Under the pieces are notes generated by a model. It was given only the letters and a program-made list of their open reading frames with translations, was not told the origin of the DNA and made no database searches. The position numbers and the translations under genes were made by a program. From positions 124,001 through 188,000 of the forward strand of contig JANUWF010002356.1 of assembly GCA_026120185.1 (NCBI GenBank): a stretch of DNA of 64,000 bases, written 5' to 3'. The stretch's first letter is position 1, and each line of letters starts with the position of its first letter. Of this stretch, positions 23,917 to 36,026 are shown piece after piece. Source of the DNA: Voacanga thouarsii. Taxonomy: Eukaryota > Streptophyta > Magnoliopsida > Gentianales > Apocynaceae.

Positions 23917-26253
23917 ATGGCAACGCCGGCCAACGTTCCGATCTCCGACTCTGGCTCTGAAGTGGAAAACACTCCCATTAGTAACCCCAATTCAAGCCCA
24001 AATTTCACTTCCGATGCCTTATCTACCAATCCGCCGAGCCCACCTGTTGTCTGCCTTTTCAGATTCGCCGGAGATTCTGCAGCCGGCGCCTTCATGGGAT
24101 CCATTTTTGGATTAGGTTTGAAATTCTTGACCCCTTCTCGCTCTTCTTTTGTGGATGTCTTTGATTTAGTGCCAAAGTGCCAAAGATTTTTATGGTAATT
24201 GAGCTCAATTTGGTGAAGATTCTGTTAGAGTTTCTATTCTTTTAGTAGTTTGTACATTTCTTAAGTAATGGATGAATGATGGAATTTTGTTAGAACGAGA
24301 ACCTTACTCTTCTCTTTTTGGGGGAACGTTTTGATTTTTAACTTGCTATAGGCAAATTCAATCTTTAGTTGTTTCTTATCTTTTCCTTCTTTTTGTTTCT
24401 GATGATGTTATTGCAATTTGAAAGTAAGCTTATGTAAGTTCGAAGAATTGTACGAGATATTATAGCCTATCTTCTTGTTTTGATTAAGTTGGTCAAGCTC
24501 TGTGAAGTCCTGTAATTGCACTTACGGATGAGTTTTCTTCGTTCAGCCACCTCTTCTGATGAAGGTTGTTGGGACAATGCAGTCTGTGGGCCACGGATAT
24601 CGATGTTTAATGATTATAGAAATTCCAAAAATCAAAAGTAGTACATTGATTTTTATTTTTATTTTTAAAATTCCTCAGAGAATTGGCTTGTAAGATTGCA
24701 AGATTAACTTTACTACATAGGCCTTCTCCTTTCCTAAAAAATCTGGGTTAATAGAATTTGATGGCACAGGAGGGCTCCTTCATTGGTTCATGGTTATCTT
24801 GTGCTTTGCTGGTGGGCGTGTGGGTCGTCAAACTGGGAATAGTTCTTAATTAATTTCAAGAGCAATAAGAAAATTTCTTATGAAGCATATATTAGGCATG
24901 ATCTGTGTAATGTGGGAGACGTTTCAAGTACTGTTTCCTTGCAGTTGAGATGACTTATGAACTCAACCTCATGTGGACATGATAATCAGGTTCGGGAGTG
25001 ATCAAGAGGAAGGGCTTGAAAGGATCTTTTGCAGAGGCAGGAACTTCAGCAAAGGTGCGTAGGCTTTCCTATTTGTGGTAACCGTTTTTCTCTATGATTT
25101 TAATGTCCTGTGTATTTCAAATTTTTGGCATGCATCTATCAGTGTTTGTTATCTCTTATTTCCTCATTGCTTTTTCAGACATTTGCAGTTCTATCTGGAG
25201 TTCACAGTTTAGTTGTTTGTTTTCTAAAGAGGCTACGGGGGAAAGATGATGGTATTGGCATCTTATTTCAAGAATTACTTCTTGATATGACTTCTCCATG
25301 TGCTTCTAACTTCTATTCTTTCTCTATAGTTATTAATGCAGGCGTTGCTGGATGCTGCACTGGTCTTGCTCTTAGTTTTCCAGGTATCTTTGTGAACTCA
25401 AGTATGACACGTGTTATAGTAGACACCTTCATACTTTGTCTACTAAGCAATTTGGGGCCAGATGAATATGTTCAAAAACAGTATTTGGAAACTAGAACTA
25501 CACTTGTTTATCATAATTTTTTAATATCAGATCTTATTTTCTATTCACATTTTGCCAAAGCTTGTATATTTTTCAAGAACATTTCTGAATTTGCCTTGGC
25601 TGCTTTTATCCAATTATTTGCGCATTTTTCAAAGTTTCAGAGGATACGAATAATAAGTCATATGTTATGTCTTAGATTCTATCATCTTTTGATAGCATCT
25701 TCTCTTTTATTTGTGCCAAAGTAAAAGAGAAAGAGTCGGATCCAGTCATGACTCAACTCCATTATTCACCTCTGAAATTTTAATTGATTTCCGGTAATTT
25801 TTATTGTTTATTGCTTGAAAGATCCAAAGTACCATCTTTTCATGGCTTTCAACAAATACAAGAGTAATGCTTGATGAGAAGCCAAAGTCTTGGTGTCTAT
25901 TCATCCAGGAAAGGAAGGAGTAAGGGTTGGGCTTAGGAGTTTGTCCTTTATCTATCGTAATACTACAATTTGATTAGAGATACAAGAACCCTGTTTAATT
26001 CCTAGTTATCTTTTTGGCAGGTGCACCTCAGGCTCTTCTACAAAGCTGCATCACCTTCGGGGCCTTCTCTTTTATCCTTGAAGGTCTCAACAAGCAGCAA
26101 CCAGCCTTAGCCCTCCCATCTACCATAACCAGGAGCACCAAAAGTAGGCAACACCATGTGCTGCCTCCTTTGGCGATCCCACTTCCACATGAACTTAAGG
26201 AGTCGTTTTCCTTCTTTTGCCAGTCCATTAGAAAACGCCATGCCTCTCGATAA
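23917..26253 (+). CDS. Tim17/Tim22/Tim23 (PRAT) family membrane protein
   Basis: Five exons: 23917-24115, 24990-25054, 25179-25251, 25330-25383 and 26021-26253, giving 207 residues. A poorly conserved, Ser/Pro/Asn-rich N-terminus of about 45 residues precedes the Tim17-type region: [40 protein letters not shown], a basic loop RLRGKDD, then [20 protein letters not shown] and a last hydrophobic helix ending in EGLNK. Three to four membrane segments rich in small residues are typical of PRAT proteins of mitochondria, plastids or peroxisomes. The compartment cannot be set from sequence here. The exon 4 acceptor at 25329 was chosen over one a few bases downstream because it keeps VINAGVAG, as in Arabidopsis AT5G55510 (recalled). 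It follows the kinesin gene in the same orientation. Confidence 0.88.
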
Positions 26254-26888
26254 GAGATTGGCCAACACATTGAATAAGCATTTCAATCATTGATAGAATG
26301 TTTCTTCGGCTAAGAAATGTGCTGTAAATTTTGTAGTTGTATCAAGAACCGGCGACTTTAACTTCTCTGTTGTGTAGCAGAATTAAAGAAATTGCTTCTC
26401 TTTCAGTGTGCCAATAATAAGCCTGTCTTATGTTTCTTGCACTTTTGTTAGATGCCAAAATTCATTAGTCAAATGCTAAAGAAAATGATAAGAGCAACTC
26501 TTTTCTTGACAACAAAGTAAAATGCAACGTCAGATAAGAATTATTACCGCCTTGAAAGATTTCTTACACGAAATCCTGCCTAACGAGATTTCTTACACTA
26601 TACTGCAAAATCATTTACGAGATTTTAGGAAGTCTAAATTTGAAAACAAAATCATTTATGAGATTTTGCAAAACATGAAATATGGAAAGAAGAATTATAT
26701 GAGTATATTTTGGATTTCAAAGTAGAAGAATTCATATGGAAAAATGAGACACGAAAGGAAAGAAAGATAATCCAATTCGATCCATTTAGAACAAATCCAA
26801 CATGCAGCAGCCTATATATATCGTATCCATACAATGCTCATTTGCAGATTTCTTGATTGCAAAAGCTCATTCATCTTTTCACAAATCC
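26254..26888. other. Intergenic region
   Basis: Contains the 3' UTR of the Tim17-family gene and the upstream region of the next gene. A short stretch at about 26540-26690 has reiterated GAGATTT-containing words (TTACGAGATTTTA, TTATGAGATTTTG). No supported coding region. Confidence 0.45.
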
Positions 26889-27481
26889 ATGAAAATGTTT
26901 GACTATCTCCACGAGCGTTTGGATTCTCTCGAATCGAAAATGGAGTCGAAACTGGGACGTAGGAAGAAGGAGCCCAGCTATGCCTTTATGGTCATGCTTT
27001 ACGTCCATTTCTTTTTGCCAGATTTTTTCTTCTCTAACGCTTCAATCACCGTCTTTCTCTGCCATTTCTAATGCAAATCTTGTTTTTGGTTCTTCTGCAG
27101 ACTTGTATCATACAAGTGAATAGCCGGCAATCAGGTTGGCAAAAGGCTGTATTGGGATTATTGAACTCTAGGCGAGGAGTAGGAAGTTTCCAAATGAATA
27201 AAGAAGGACTGGTGCGAGTATCAGGAATTGCAGATCCAAACGAGCTGCTGAGAAGCCTGGAAAAGAAGGGTAAACGAGCAAAGCTGGTTTGGTTTCAGTA
27301 CGGGCAGTGCTCCGACAACCTCTTTGGACCTAGTCTCATGAGCATCTATGGAGCGCCGCCTCGTCCCCCGCTAACATACTCCCATGACAGACCGAAGTTG
27401 TCCGATCGAGAGACAGAAGAAGATGACGAAAAGTGGCCACCCCTGAGTGGCGAAGGCATCACTTGTTGTAGTTTGATGTAG
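26889..27481 (+). CDS. Small HMA-domain-like protein with CaaX terminus (HIPP-related)
   Basis: Two exons are inferred: 26889-26990 and 27101-27481, about 160 residues. The acceptor TTCTGCAG/ACTTGT is strong; the donor (ATG/GTCATG at 26991) is weak and could lie elsewhere. The second exon resembles a heavy-metal-associated fold: CIIQVN strand, helix SGWQKAVLGLLNS, a GVGSFQMNKEGLVRVSG strand pair, helix DPNELLRSLEKKGKRAKLVW. The usual metal-binding CxxC in the first loop is absent (NSRQSGW). A Pro-rich, acidic tail ends in CSLM, which fits a CaaX farnesylation box as in HIPP proteins. It may act as a membrane-anchored adaptor and not a metal carrier. The 5' exon and start are the least certain parts. 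Confidence 0.6.
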
Positions 27482-27890
27482 CCTGAACATAGGCTATATG
27501 ACTATAACATGATACTGCTTCATATGGTGTTTTACCTTTCTGCTGTAGTATCATGAGTTCATTAGAAAACAAATATCTTGCGTTGGTTAATATTAAGCAC
27601 AGCTTTAGGTGTTAGAAAGTTCTCTATGGAGAGGATAACATTTGATTTTGTTTCCTTTACGGAGTGGATTTTATATAAATAAGATCCCATTCTGATTTGG
27701 GATTCTCTGTAATCTCTCCCTTAGTGGTGTTCCACAGGGAGAAAGCCTCGAGTGCATGGCTCAAATTTCTCTTTTGTTTTGTACAGATTTAATAGCAATA
27801 GTGTCCATTTGTCTTCAAATTTCTTCAAGATGACAACAGCAATACATTGACCTACTTCATTCAACAATCAGTGGCTAGTAGCCGCAGAAA
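27482..27890. other. Convergent 3' intergenic region
   Basis: Lies between the HMA-like gene (+) and the LOG-like gene (-), so it is expected to hold both 3' UTRs. No ORF or repeat of note. Confidence 0.45.
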
Positions 27891-30411
27891 TCAAGAAATT
27901 CTTCCACTTCCGGTTTCCAATTTAGTTTCTGCATCCCTGTTTATAGGCGAAAGGCCATAGAACTCTGTCAAATAGACCAAAGCTTCCGAGTTGCTGTCAC
28001 AGACTTTCCATAATGAGGCAACCTCACCTTTTGAGACAGTTCCCCACCTCTCACAGTCGACAAGAAACTCTAGCAGCTTTGAATAAAAAGAATCGTAGTT
28101 CATCAAAAGAAAGGGAACTGGAAGATAAGATCCAATTCGTTCCAGTTGGATCAATGCCATAATCTCAAATATCTCGTCTAGAGTTCCAACTCCACCAGGA
28201 AGGGCTACAACTGCCGTCCTATCAGAAGTACTAGCTCTAACAGCAGCATCCACTAACCCATGCTTTCTTGCAGAAAAGAACCTAAATATTGTTTGAACTT
28301 GTTCACAAATTCATCCAGTTTGTCACTCAAAAGATCAATAATCAAGGAAAGCCGAGATGCTCACCTGCATGTAAGATAAGTTTCTGATGGCAAGTATGGA
28401 TGAAAACTTGTAGCTGTCCATTCTCCAGCTTCTTTTCCTATCTTAAATCCACCAACTGGTTTTCCTGCTTGCAGAGCACCTTTAGTGGCAGCATCCATGA
28501 GGCCAGGCCCAGCCCCTGACCATGATGTACAATCTAGGAGGGCTGCAACCTACCAGAGAGGTGAAACATTGAGGTAATTGCTGTTAAAGCAATTCACATG
28601 GTTCATATATGCATCATATGTTACAGCATAGCTCTGTAGTCCTTTCCCTTTGGAACAACAGAGTCAAGAAAAGAACCAAGAATACATGGGACTTACCTCT
28701 CTTCCCAACTGGAACACTTGGTTGTAATGAGGGTGGGCAGGTCCCATTCTTGAAGAACCCAAATACACAACACCTCTGCCAAGTCTATTTATAAGCTCAT
28801 AGCATTGTTGAATTTCTTTCTTGACCTGTGGCTTGAACAAATTATTGTTAGTTCAGGCAGCAATAGAAGAGTTACGTATTTGCACATGGTGTGACTGATT
28901 GATTAGACTGAATTGCCAATGGTGGAAGAAAACAACCAGCAGTTGGACAAGGTTTGCGCTGATGCATTACAGCAATGGCTCCAATCAAAAAAGAAAAACA
29001 CATGGAATGAAAAGAACAGGCATCCGTTAAAAATCAAGAAAGGCCTCAGAAACAAATTTCAACATGCAATAGATCAACAAGAATCAGGATATTGATCAAC
29101 ATGCTTCTTTTAGTAACTTTAGCGGAAGAATTTGAACTTTAGTTATAGCATGTATCGAACAAAGAGACTTTGGTACATAATAACAAACTAGTTACTAATT
29201 ATGCAGTTATATTTGTAGCAGTCTTAGGGTATAACCTCACAGTGTAATTGAATTTATAAACCTGAATTTGTGAAATTCACAGTAGAATTTTAAGAAATAG
29301 AAAATCAGAAATCCTGTATGTCTATCCAGAGTAGTGGTCCAACAAGAAGTTCCAGTAGAAAGAATATTTTGTCTTCAGACAAATAATGGTTGAAACCTGC
29401 ATTCCAATAAATCAATAATATTGGTCTGATCCTCATCCTTTTCTTTTATTCTTACTGGTTTTGGGAGGTGAGGTGAGCGATGCTCTCTGCTTAGTCTTAC
29501 TCACTATTTGCTTATAGTATATTTCCTTCCAAAGAAACTAAAACAAGAAGAAAAAGAAAAAGAAAACTTCACTAAGAGATAACAGTAAAGACCCAATGCA
29601 CAGACAACAGTTCCATCTCTCACTGATTCAATTCCCAGTATATGGTCCATGTTCGAGATTACCATCTATTATGCATTCAACTCTCAACACATGGACTGTA
29701 ATTGAGATTTTCTTTGATTTGCACTAGAATATAATCCATCCATCACATTATCATGCCACAATAGAGATCCCTGATATTCTCTATGCATTAGAGCATGTGT
29801 TCCTAAGAATTGTTCTTTCTTAACCCCAATTAAGAAATATTAGAGTACACATCGCTGCTAGAAGAATCCTATATCAAGAGGCTCCACCTCTACAACCATA
29901 CTATTAAACACTCAAGCACAAGTAAAAAGACACAGCACACTCAGGCAATAACAGAAAACAGAAAACCGGAAACTTGAAGAACGAAAGTGGTAAACTCAGA
30001 ATAATTCTTTTCCTCTTATTTAACCAACTCCTGACCATAGATGATACAAAATTAGGATAACAATCAAAAGATACCGAGACAAGAACTTGGGCAGAAGCTT
30101 AAACAGGACATACCAAAACATTTCTTCTACCAAGCTCAAAGCTTTAAAAACTCAGCAGTTAAGAAGCACATGAAGATGATCATGGATACATTTAATACCT
30201 CATTTGGGCTTGTTCTTTCTTCAAAATCAGGGTACTGAAGCTTGCTGCAAAAAATACTTCTTGGTTGAGGCCGAAGCTTTAATCTATTGAAATGCAGTGC
30301 ATCTCTTCTTTTCCCACTAAACAGCAGAAACTTTATAGTTGTTTGATGATGAGAAATTCTCAGAGAAGACTGATAACCAATCGAATAAGGCCCGGCTAAA
30401 CAAAAACCCAT
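27891..30411 (-). CDS. LOG/lysine-decarboxylase-like (TIGR00730-type) protein
   Basis: Four exons on the minus strand: 30411-30199, 28825-28697, 28549-28365 and 28281-27891, giving 305 residues in frame. The first 70 residues are basic and Ser-rich and look like an organelle transit peptide. The Rossmann-like core has GRGVVYLGSSRMG, SGAGPGLMDAATKGA and the signature PGGVGTLDEIFE, which matches the PGGxGTxxE motif of LOG cytokinin-activating phosphoribohydrolases with the catalytic Glu kept. It is longer than typical LOG proteins (about 215 residues) and resembles the plant putative lysine decarboxylase family (AT1G50575-like, recalled). The name lysine decarboxylase is historical; a nucleotide phosphoribohydrolase activity is possible but not shown by sequence. 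Intron 1 (28826-30198) is unusually long for the gene. Confidence 0.85.
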
Positions 30412-31366
30412 TTCAGATTACAACTCAAGTGAACCAAACAACACAATGCTCAATGGTTTTATAGCTAAAGAAAAAGAAATCATCTGATCTTCTTCTCCTA
30501 GAACAAAAAATTCTGCAAGTGGGCAATGAATACAAAGTCAAATTGAGAAGATAAGGAATAAACGAATAGGGTTCTTCATTTTTTTGCCTTGTTCCATTGC
30601 TGCAGAACACCGAGGGAATGATAAGCTTATGCTTCGATGTAACCAAGCAGAGGGCCACCGTGAAAATATAGTATTACTTGGGGCTGAAATTACCATTAGA
30701 ATTTCTTTTCACAGTTCAAATTTTTAATGTTTTAATTAATTCTAAGATAAGGAAAATATAATATTTTTTACAGATTTTTTTTTTTTAAAATGAGTAAAAT
30801 ATCAAGTAAATAAAGACAAAATATGTATCATAAAATAAATATAGAAGAAAAATATATTTACATTTTAAAGAAAATTTTACGAGTTAAATTATTATTTTGT
30901 TTTATAAATAAAATATTTACTTTTATATTTATAGTATGTATGGAATAAAGATTAATTTTAAATAAGTAATTTTATAATTGAGTTTGTGATTTCATAATTT
31001 AGATACATCAAGTGATAGTAAGATAATAGATTTAATTAATTAAAAATATTTATTATCTAACTTTAATAAGTTAAGAATTTAATCTATAATATGACTACTG
31101 TCCCCTTAAATAAATACTAACTTACAAATGCGAAACGACACCGTTTAGTAGAATGACCAAAACAGAGGGAGGACATTCGCGTAATTTCAACATAACTAGG
31201 GTTTTGCGCGAACGGGTAGAATTCAGGTGAAAACCGAAAACCTCCAGCTGACTTTCTCGCCCTTTTCAGTCAACCCCGTCCGTCTCTTGCTGTCGCGGCC
31301 TCTTGGTTTTCGTTTTCCTGTTTTAAATCGGAGAAACTCCACAGTTCTGAAGCAGCAAGAGCAACA
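30412..31366. other. Divergent promoter region, LOG-like (-) and RPS8 (+)
   Basis: AT-rich centre (30700-31110) flanked by two promoters. Near RPS8 are AAACGACACCGTTT (about 31133-31146) and a telo-box. No coding region. Confidence 0.5.
31197..31204 (+). promoter_or_regulatory. Telo-box upstream of RPS8
   Basis: TAGGGTTT lies about 170 bases before the start codon. This motif is strongly associated with plant ribosomal protein gene promoters, so the context is as expected for a functional RPS8 copy. Confidence 0.55.
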
Positions 31367-33427
31367 ATGGGTAACAAAAATCCATCCATTCGCTCGCTTT
31401 TTTTTGTTCATTTCTTTCTGATACTCATCTTCTTGACCCTTATTATAATTTCTACTCGGCAGTTTTTGTAACTTAAAACCATTCTATGCCATAGGTATCT
31501 CTCGGGATTCTATGCATAAGAGGCGTGCCACTGGTGGCAAGAAGAAAGCATGGAGGAAGAAGCGAAAGTAAGGGGAAAAAAGAGTCCCCTATATCCTTAA
31601 AGATCATTTCTTGATTTTCACTGATATGGGTTGAGCTAATTTTATTGTTACTATCTTGGTTTTCTTCCGAGTTGTTTGATGAAAATGGTAATGTGGGTTG
31701 TTCTTCCTTGCTATGGTCCATCTATGTTTGAGTGTATAATCTCCATTGCTGTGCTTTTCTTGTTTCTGGAAAGGTATGAGCTCGGAAGACAACCATCAAA
31801 CACAAAGTTGGAACCAAATAAGAAGACGGTTCGGAGGATTAGAGTTAGAGGTGGGAATGTGAAGTGGCGTGCATTGAGATTGGATACAGGGAACTACTCG
31901 TGGGGTAGTGAGGCTGTCACCAGGAAGACTCGTATACTTGATGTTGTATATAATGCTTCAAACAATGAGTTGGTTAGGACCCAGACATTGGTTAAGAGTG
32001 CAATTGTTCAGGTTGATGCTGCTCCCTTCAAGCAGTGGTAGCTTCAGCATTATGGAGTTGACATTGGTCGCAAGAAAAAGGCTGCTGCCAAGAAGGATGG
32101 AGAGGTTTGGAATGCTTTCTCTGTTTTCTATCTTAGTGTTGTTTAATGATTAAATTATTGTGCTTAGTATTGCTTACCATTGTGCTGATAGAAGCGATTT
32201 AGGAAAGATTATATGGTCTAGCTTGAAGAACTCTTGTTCTAACAATTATTGATTCTGCTTTAATTGTTATGTGAGTTGTCTTGGAAGACTGTGTTTTGAT
32301 TGGGATTTAATCCAATTTTACTGATTTAGTGATCTCTTCTTATATATTCTTTTTAATGAGATGAAAAGTGGTGTTACTCCGAGAACTTCTTATAATATAC
32401 TTCTTGTCTTACTACCTCCTTTCCTCAGCATCTAAATCTTGCCACTACAATTGTTCAAATGATAAGCTGCTGAATGACTAGTAGTTTAGAAAAGAATGAA
32501 ATGAGTTATCTTTACTGCACTATTTTTGGAGCATCGTATATGCGTTCTTCCAAACCTGTAGAGATCATTGCTGATGACTTTTACTTTGATCTGAGATACA
32601 ATTGAATTTTTTGCACACAAGTTGGTTGGCATGCTTTGATCAGCATATGCTGGTGGTGCACATTGTAATGTGTAATGAATTGTTGTATAACATCTGATGG
32701 CTAATGGCTTGTGGCTTTTTTCTTTTGGTGCTATTGTTGATTCTTTCCTTATAACTGGTCCTTAGGAAGCTGATGCTCCTACTGAGGAGTCAAAGAAGAG
32801 TAACCATGTTCTAAGGAAGCTGCAGAAGCGACAACAGGATCGCAAGATTGACCCACATATTGAGGAGCAATTTGCCAGTGGTCGTTTGTTAGCTGCAATT
32901 TCTTCACGGCCTGGCCAGTGTGGTCGAGCTGATGGGTATGTGTACTCTACAGCATACTGCTAGTGTTTTTCAGATAAAAGGTTTCAAGATCTTTGCAGGG
33001 TTTTTTTGCTGTTCAAATCTACAATGATCTTGTGGCTCTGCTCTAAATGATTGTTCTTTAGTCGAGAATTAACGTGATAATTTTCAAATCCAATCATTTT
33101 GACACGCTGAAGGTTGATACTATAAATATTTGTTTGGTAGATGGCAATCTATGGTTAATTCTTTGAAGACCACGTAAAGATTTTCAATTGGTACAAAAAT
33201 ATCTTAGAAAATGGTTCTGTAAATGCGCTAGGAGCTTTTCTGTAGATTGTTCAATGTAAACATCACTTGCTACTTCTGAAACTGATTGATTTCATTTGCA
33301 AAAGAATTGTTCTCTCATGTGGTCTTCGTATTATCTTGACAGGTATATCTTGGAAGGCAAAGAGCTTGAGTTCTATATGAAGAAAACCCAGAGAAAGAGA
33401 GGAAAGGGAGCCAGTGGTGCTGCTTAA
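31367..33427 (+). pseudogene. RPS8: 40S ribosomal protein S8 (eS8) with in-frame TAG
   Basis: Five exons: 31367-31370 (ATGG only), 31495-31567, 31774-32104, 32766-32935 and 33343-33427. They would encode 220 residues, the normal eS8 length, starting [19 protein letters not shown] and ending in a basic [15 protein letters not shown]. Codon 115 (32039-32041) is TAG where the family has Tyr (KQW-Y-LQHYG), so translation would give only 114 residues. Everything else looks intact: splice sites, downstream frame, the conserved [23 protein letters not shown] block and a telo-box promoter. The introns show it is not a processed copy. It could be a recently inactivated paralogue, a heterozygous allele, or a base-call error in a working gene. 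I list it as a pseudogene on the sequence as given. The protein belongs to the small ribosomal subunit. Confidence 0.85.
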
Positions 33428-33826
33428 AATTTTTCTTCACAAGCATCTGCTGCCTCCATCCGGTTCTCATAGACATAGTATGGTTTCTGTTTACTTTATC
33501 CAATTTTCCTTCACATCCAGCATGTTGGAATGAAGGAATTTTGTAGGCTGTCTGATACAATGGAGCTCTCAACTTTTAACTGTTTAGTTAGGATTTTTTA
33601 CAGACCCTGATAATTGTTATATCACCTCATAATATTCATCAAAGATCTCATTTATCATGTTCCCTGGCTTCAGTTTCTATGTTTCCTTAAGAATGAGTTA
33701 AAGTACATCATCATATAACCTATGGCCCAAGTTGTCTAGACCCCTTTGATATCAGACTGGCTGTAAAGGGGGATGATTTTACTTTCTTTCCATTTTTTAA
33801 GGTCAAATCTCCTTAAATTATCTGGC

Positions 33827-33932
33827 TAATGTGCATGAACTCAATTAGCTGCAGTTTTAAAGTGTTTGAGGGGGTCAGGTAATGTGCATGAACTCAATTA
33901 GCTGCAGTTTTAAAGTGTTTGAGGGGGTCAGG
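33827..33932. repeat. Perfect 53-bp tandem duplication
   Basis: The unit starting TAATGTGCATGAACTCAATT occurs twice head to tail (33827-33879 and 33880-33932) without mismatch, which implies a very recent duplication or an assembly artefact. Confidence 0.9.
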
Positions 33933-34891
33933 TCTGATCTGGTCATTGTCGAGGTTATTTTGCTTAGGATGAAAAGAATATACCTACATTATCACATACA
34001 TTGATGCATAGTAATTTCCATTCGAAAGTGTAAATTACTGCTGCCCTCTGACTTTGAAATTCAAGCCCCTAATCTTGTGTAGATGGATAGATCAGCTCTA
34101 TGCTACAGGTTATCCTTTTGGTAAAAGAAGTCCCCCGCTGAAGGTAACAAGGTATAGGCTCCTCCCCTACCATCTGCCCCCCTGGCCTCAGTTTTCATGC
34201 TCCCATCGTTTTCTTATCTCTATGGTATAGGATTCTCTTCCCATGTTTCTCTTTTCTTAGGTAGCATCTTGCCATAGTTCTCAAGTTGGCCTGTTTTTTT
34301 TTGTTATCCGATTAGGGAAGATACCAACCAAATTATATTACATTTTCCCATAGCTCTTGCTTGGCAGTTGCCATCTTATAGTTCTTTTGCTGGTATTTGA
34401 GAAAGTGTGCCAGCCATATCTAACCAGTGTACTCATTTTCCTTTTAGGTAGCTTTCCATCTCGTGGACAACGAACACATTTACAAAACCAAGAGGACCAT
34501 GAAGTGACCCAAGTTGCCATCTTTAGTTACCTTGTTTGTTTGGAATTCCTGTATTTGGTTTAGAAAAGGTGTTTACCGTGTAATGCACGACTTTCTTAGT
34601 CAGAGTATATGGAAATTGACATTTATTTTTGCTCTCTTTTTCTCTTCATCAATTTCTTGTCTCAGAATCATTCTGCAGGCATTCAAATGGCCAGCAAACT
34701 TTTTCCTTTCCTAAATGTCAAAAGTGGCTGTGGACAGTTTGGTTACCTCTCATTCAAGCATCCCATAAATCTCCGGGATTTTCCTTGCTGTCTTGGGATC
34801 TAGAACCTTTATGACAATAATAGGCCAGGTCTATAATTTTTGAGTAAATTTTTTTTTTTAAAGAAGAGAAATAGAGAGATAGAAATTATAT

Positions 34892-35176
34892 TATTATCTT
34901 TGTTTCACAAAATAAATCGTTTTAAATTTAAAAAATATTTTTACAATATAAATCGTTTCATAAAATTTTATAATTTTTTTTTTCAATTCTATCCTTCCTT
35001 ACAATGTTTTTTTTTTTTTTTTACTAATTATGACTCAACTCTCTTCAATTATTAAGATAGACAAAAATTTAATTATGAATATTTTTTAAATTTTGGTTTT
35101 AAAATTGTCTGAAATTTATAGATCTTTAATTCCTGTGTATACGTATAAAATGACTTATATTGTTAAATAATGATAG
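34892..35176. mobile_element. Stowaway-like MITE related to the 15.3-kb copy
   Basis: Contains ACAATATAAATCGTTTCATA and, in reverse orientation, many blocks shared with the element at 15284-15552 (for example TTTAAAATTTTAATTTT-like and TCATAATTA words). The terminal repeats are diverged. It abuts the next MITE at a TAGTA junction. Confidence 0.55.
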
Positions 35177-35486
35177 TACACTTCCTGTTTCAAAATACTT
35201 GTTCATGAAATTTTTTGCACATCGATTAAAGGTGTTGAAAACAATACAATAATTTAGATAAAATTCATATTTTACTCATATTAAAAACATGATAATTATT
35301 GGTCGGTGAAAATTTTCAAGAAGCAAGAAGAAAGAAGAATTTTGAAAAGTTATGCAGTTGACTTAGAATAAATGAGGATAAAATGAAAAGAAACTAATCA
35401 TTAGTTTTAAAAATAGGTACATGAACAAGTATTTTGAAATAAAATAAAAAAGTTTCACGAATAAATATTTTGAAACGGAGGGAGTA
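35177..35486. mobile_element. Stowaway MITE with classic CTCCCTCCGTTTC terminus
   Basis: The right end reads GAAACGGAGGGAGTA, the complement of TACTCCCTCCGTTTC. The left end TACACTTCCTGTTTCAAAATA is its diverged inverted partner. TA dinucleotides border both ends. Inner arms also pair around TGAACAAGTATTTTGAAAT. Confidence 0.75.
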
Positions 35487-35710
35487 ATATTTATAAGAGT
35501 TATTCTAATATTATTTTGATTTTTTAATTCTTTTTGAATCCCTAATCCAATCCACATTCCTTCTGGAAGTATTGGAGTAAGTAATATTTCAATTCTAAAA
35601 CACACTTATCGAGTTATTTTTCGTCAAAACAGCATTTCTATATCCTTTAATACATGGTTCGTCCAGAACAAAAATTCATATTTATATTTAAAAATGGTGG
35701 GAAAATGACG

Positions 35711-36026
35711 TAATTCTTCTGTTTTAAAATATTTATTTATAAATTTTTTTAATTTTATTTCAAAATATATGTTTATATATAATTATATATATTTCTAAAA
35801 CTAATAATTAGTTTCTTTTTATTTTATTTTTTATTTATTTTAAATCCATCACACACCTTTTTTTTAAAAAAAATCTTCTTACTTTTTGAGAATTTTTACT
35901 AATCAATAACTATCGTATTTTTAATATGAATAGAATATAAACTTTATCTAAATTGTAATATTATTTTTAATACCCTTAATTTGTATACAAAAGATTTTAT
36001 GAATATATATTTTGAAATAAATAAAG
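35711..36026. mobile_element. Diverged Stowaway-like MITE, inverted relative to neighbour
   Basis: Shares AACTAATNATTAGTTTCTTTT and AATAGAATATAAACTTTATC-like blocks with 35177-35486 in the opposite orientation. Its ends TTCTTCTGTTTTAAAATAT and ATATTTTGAAATAAATAAAG are degraded inverted repeats. Confidence 0.5.
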
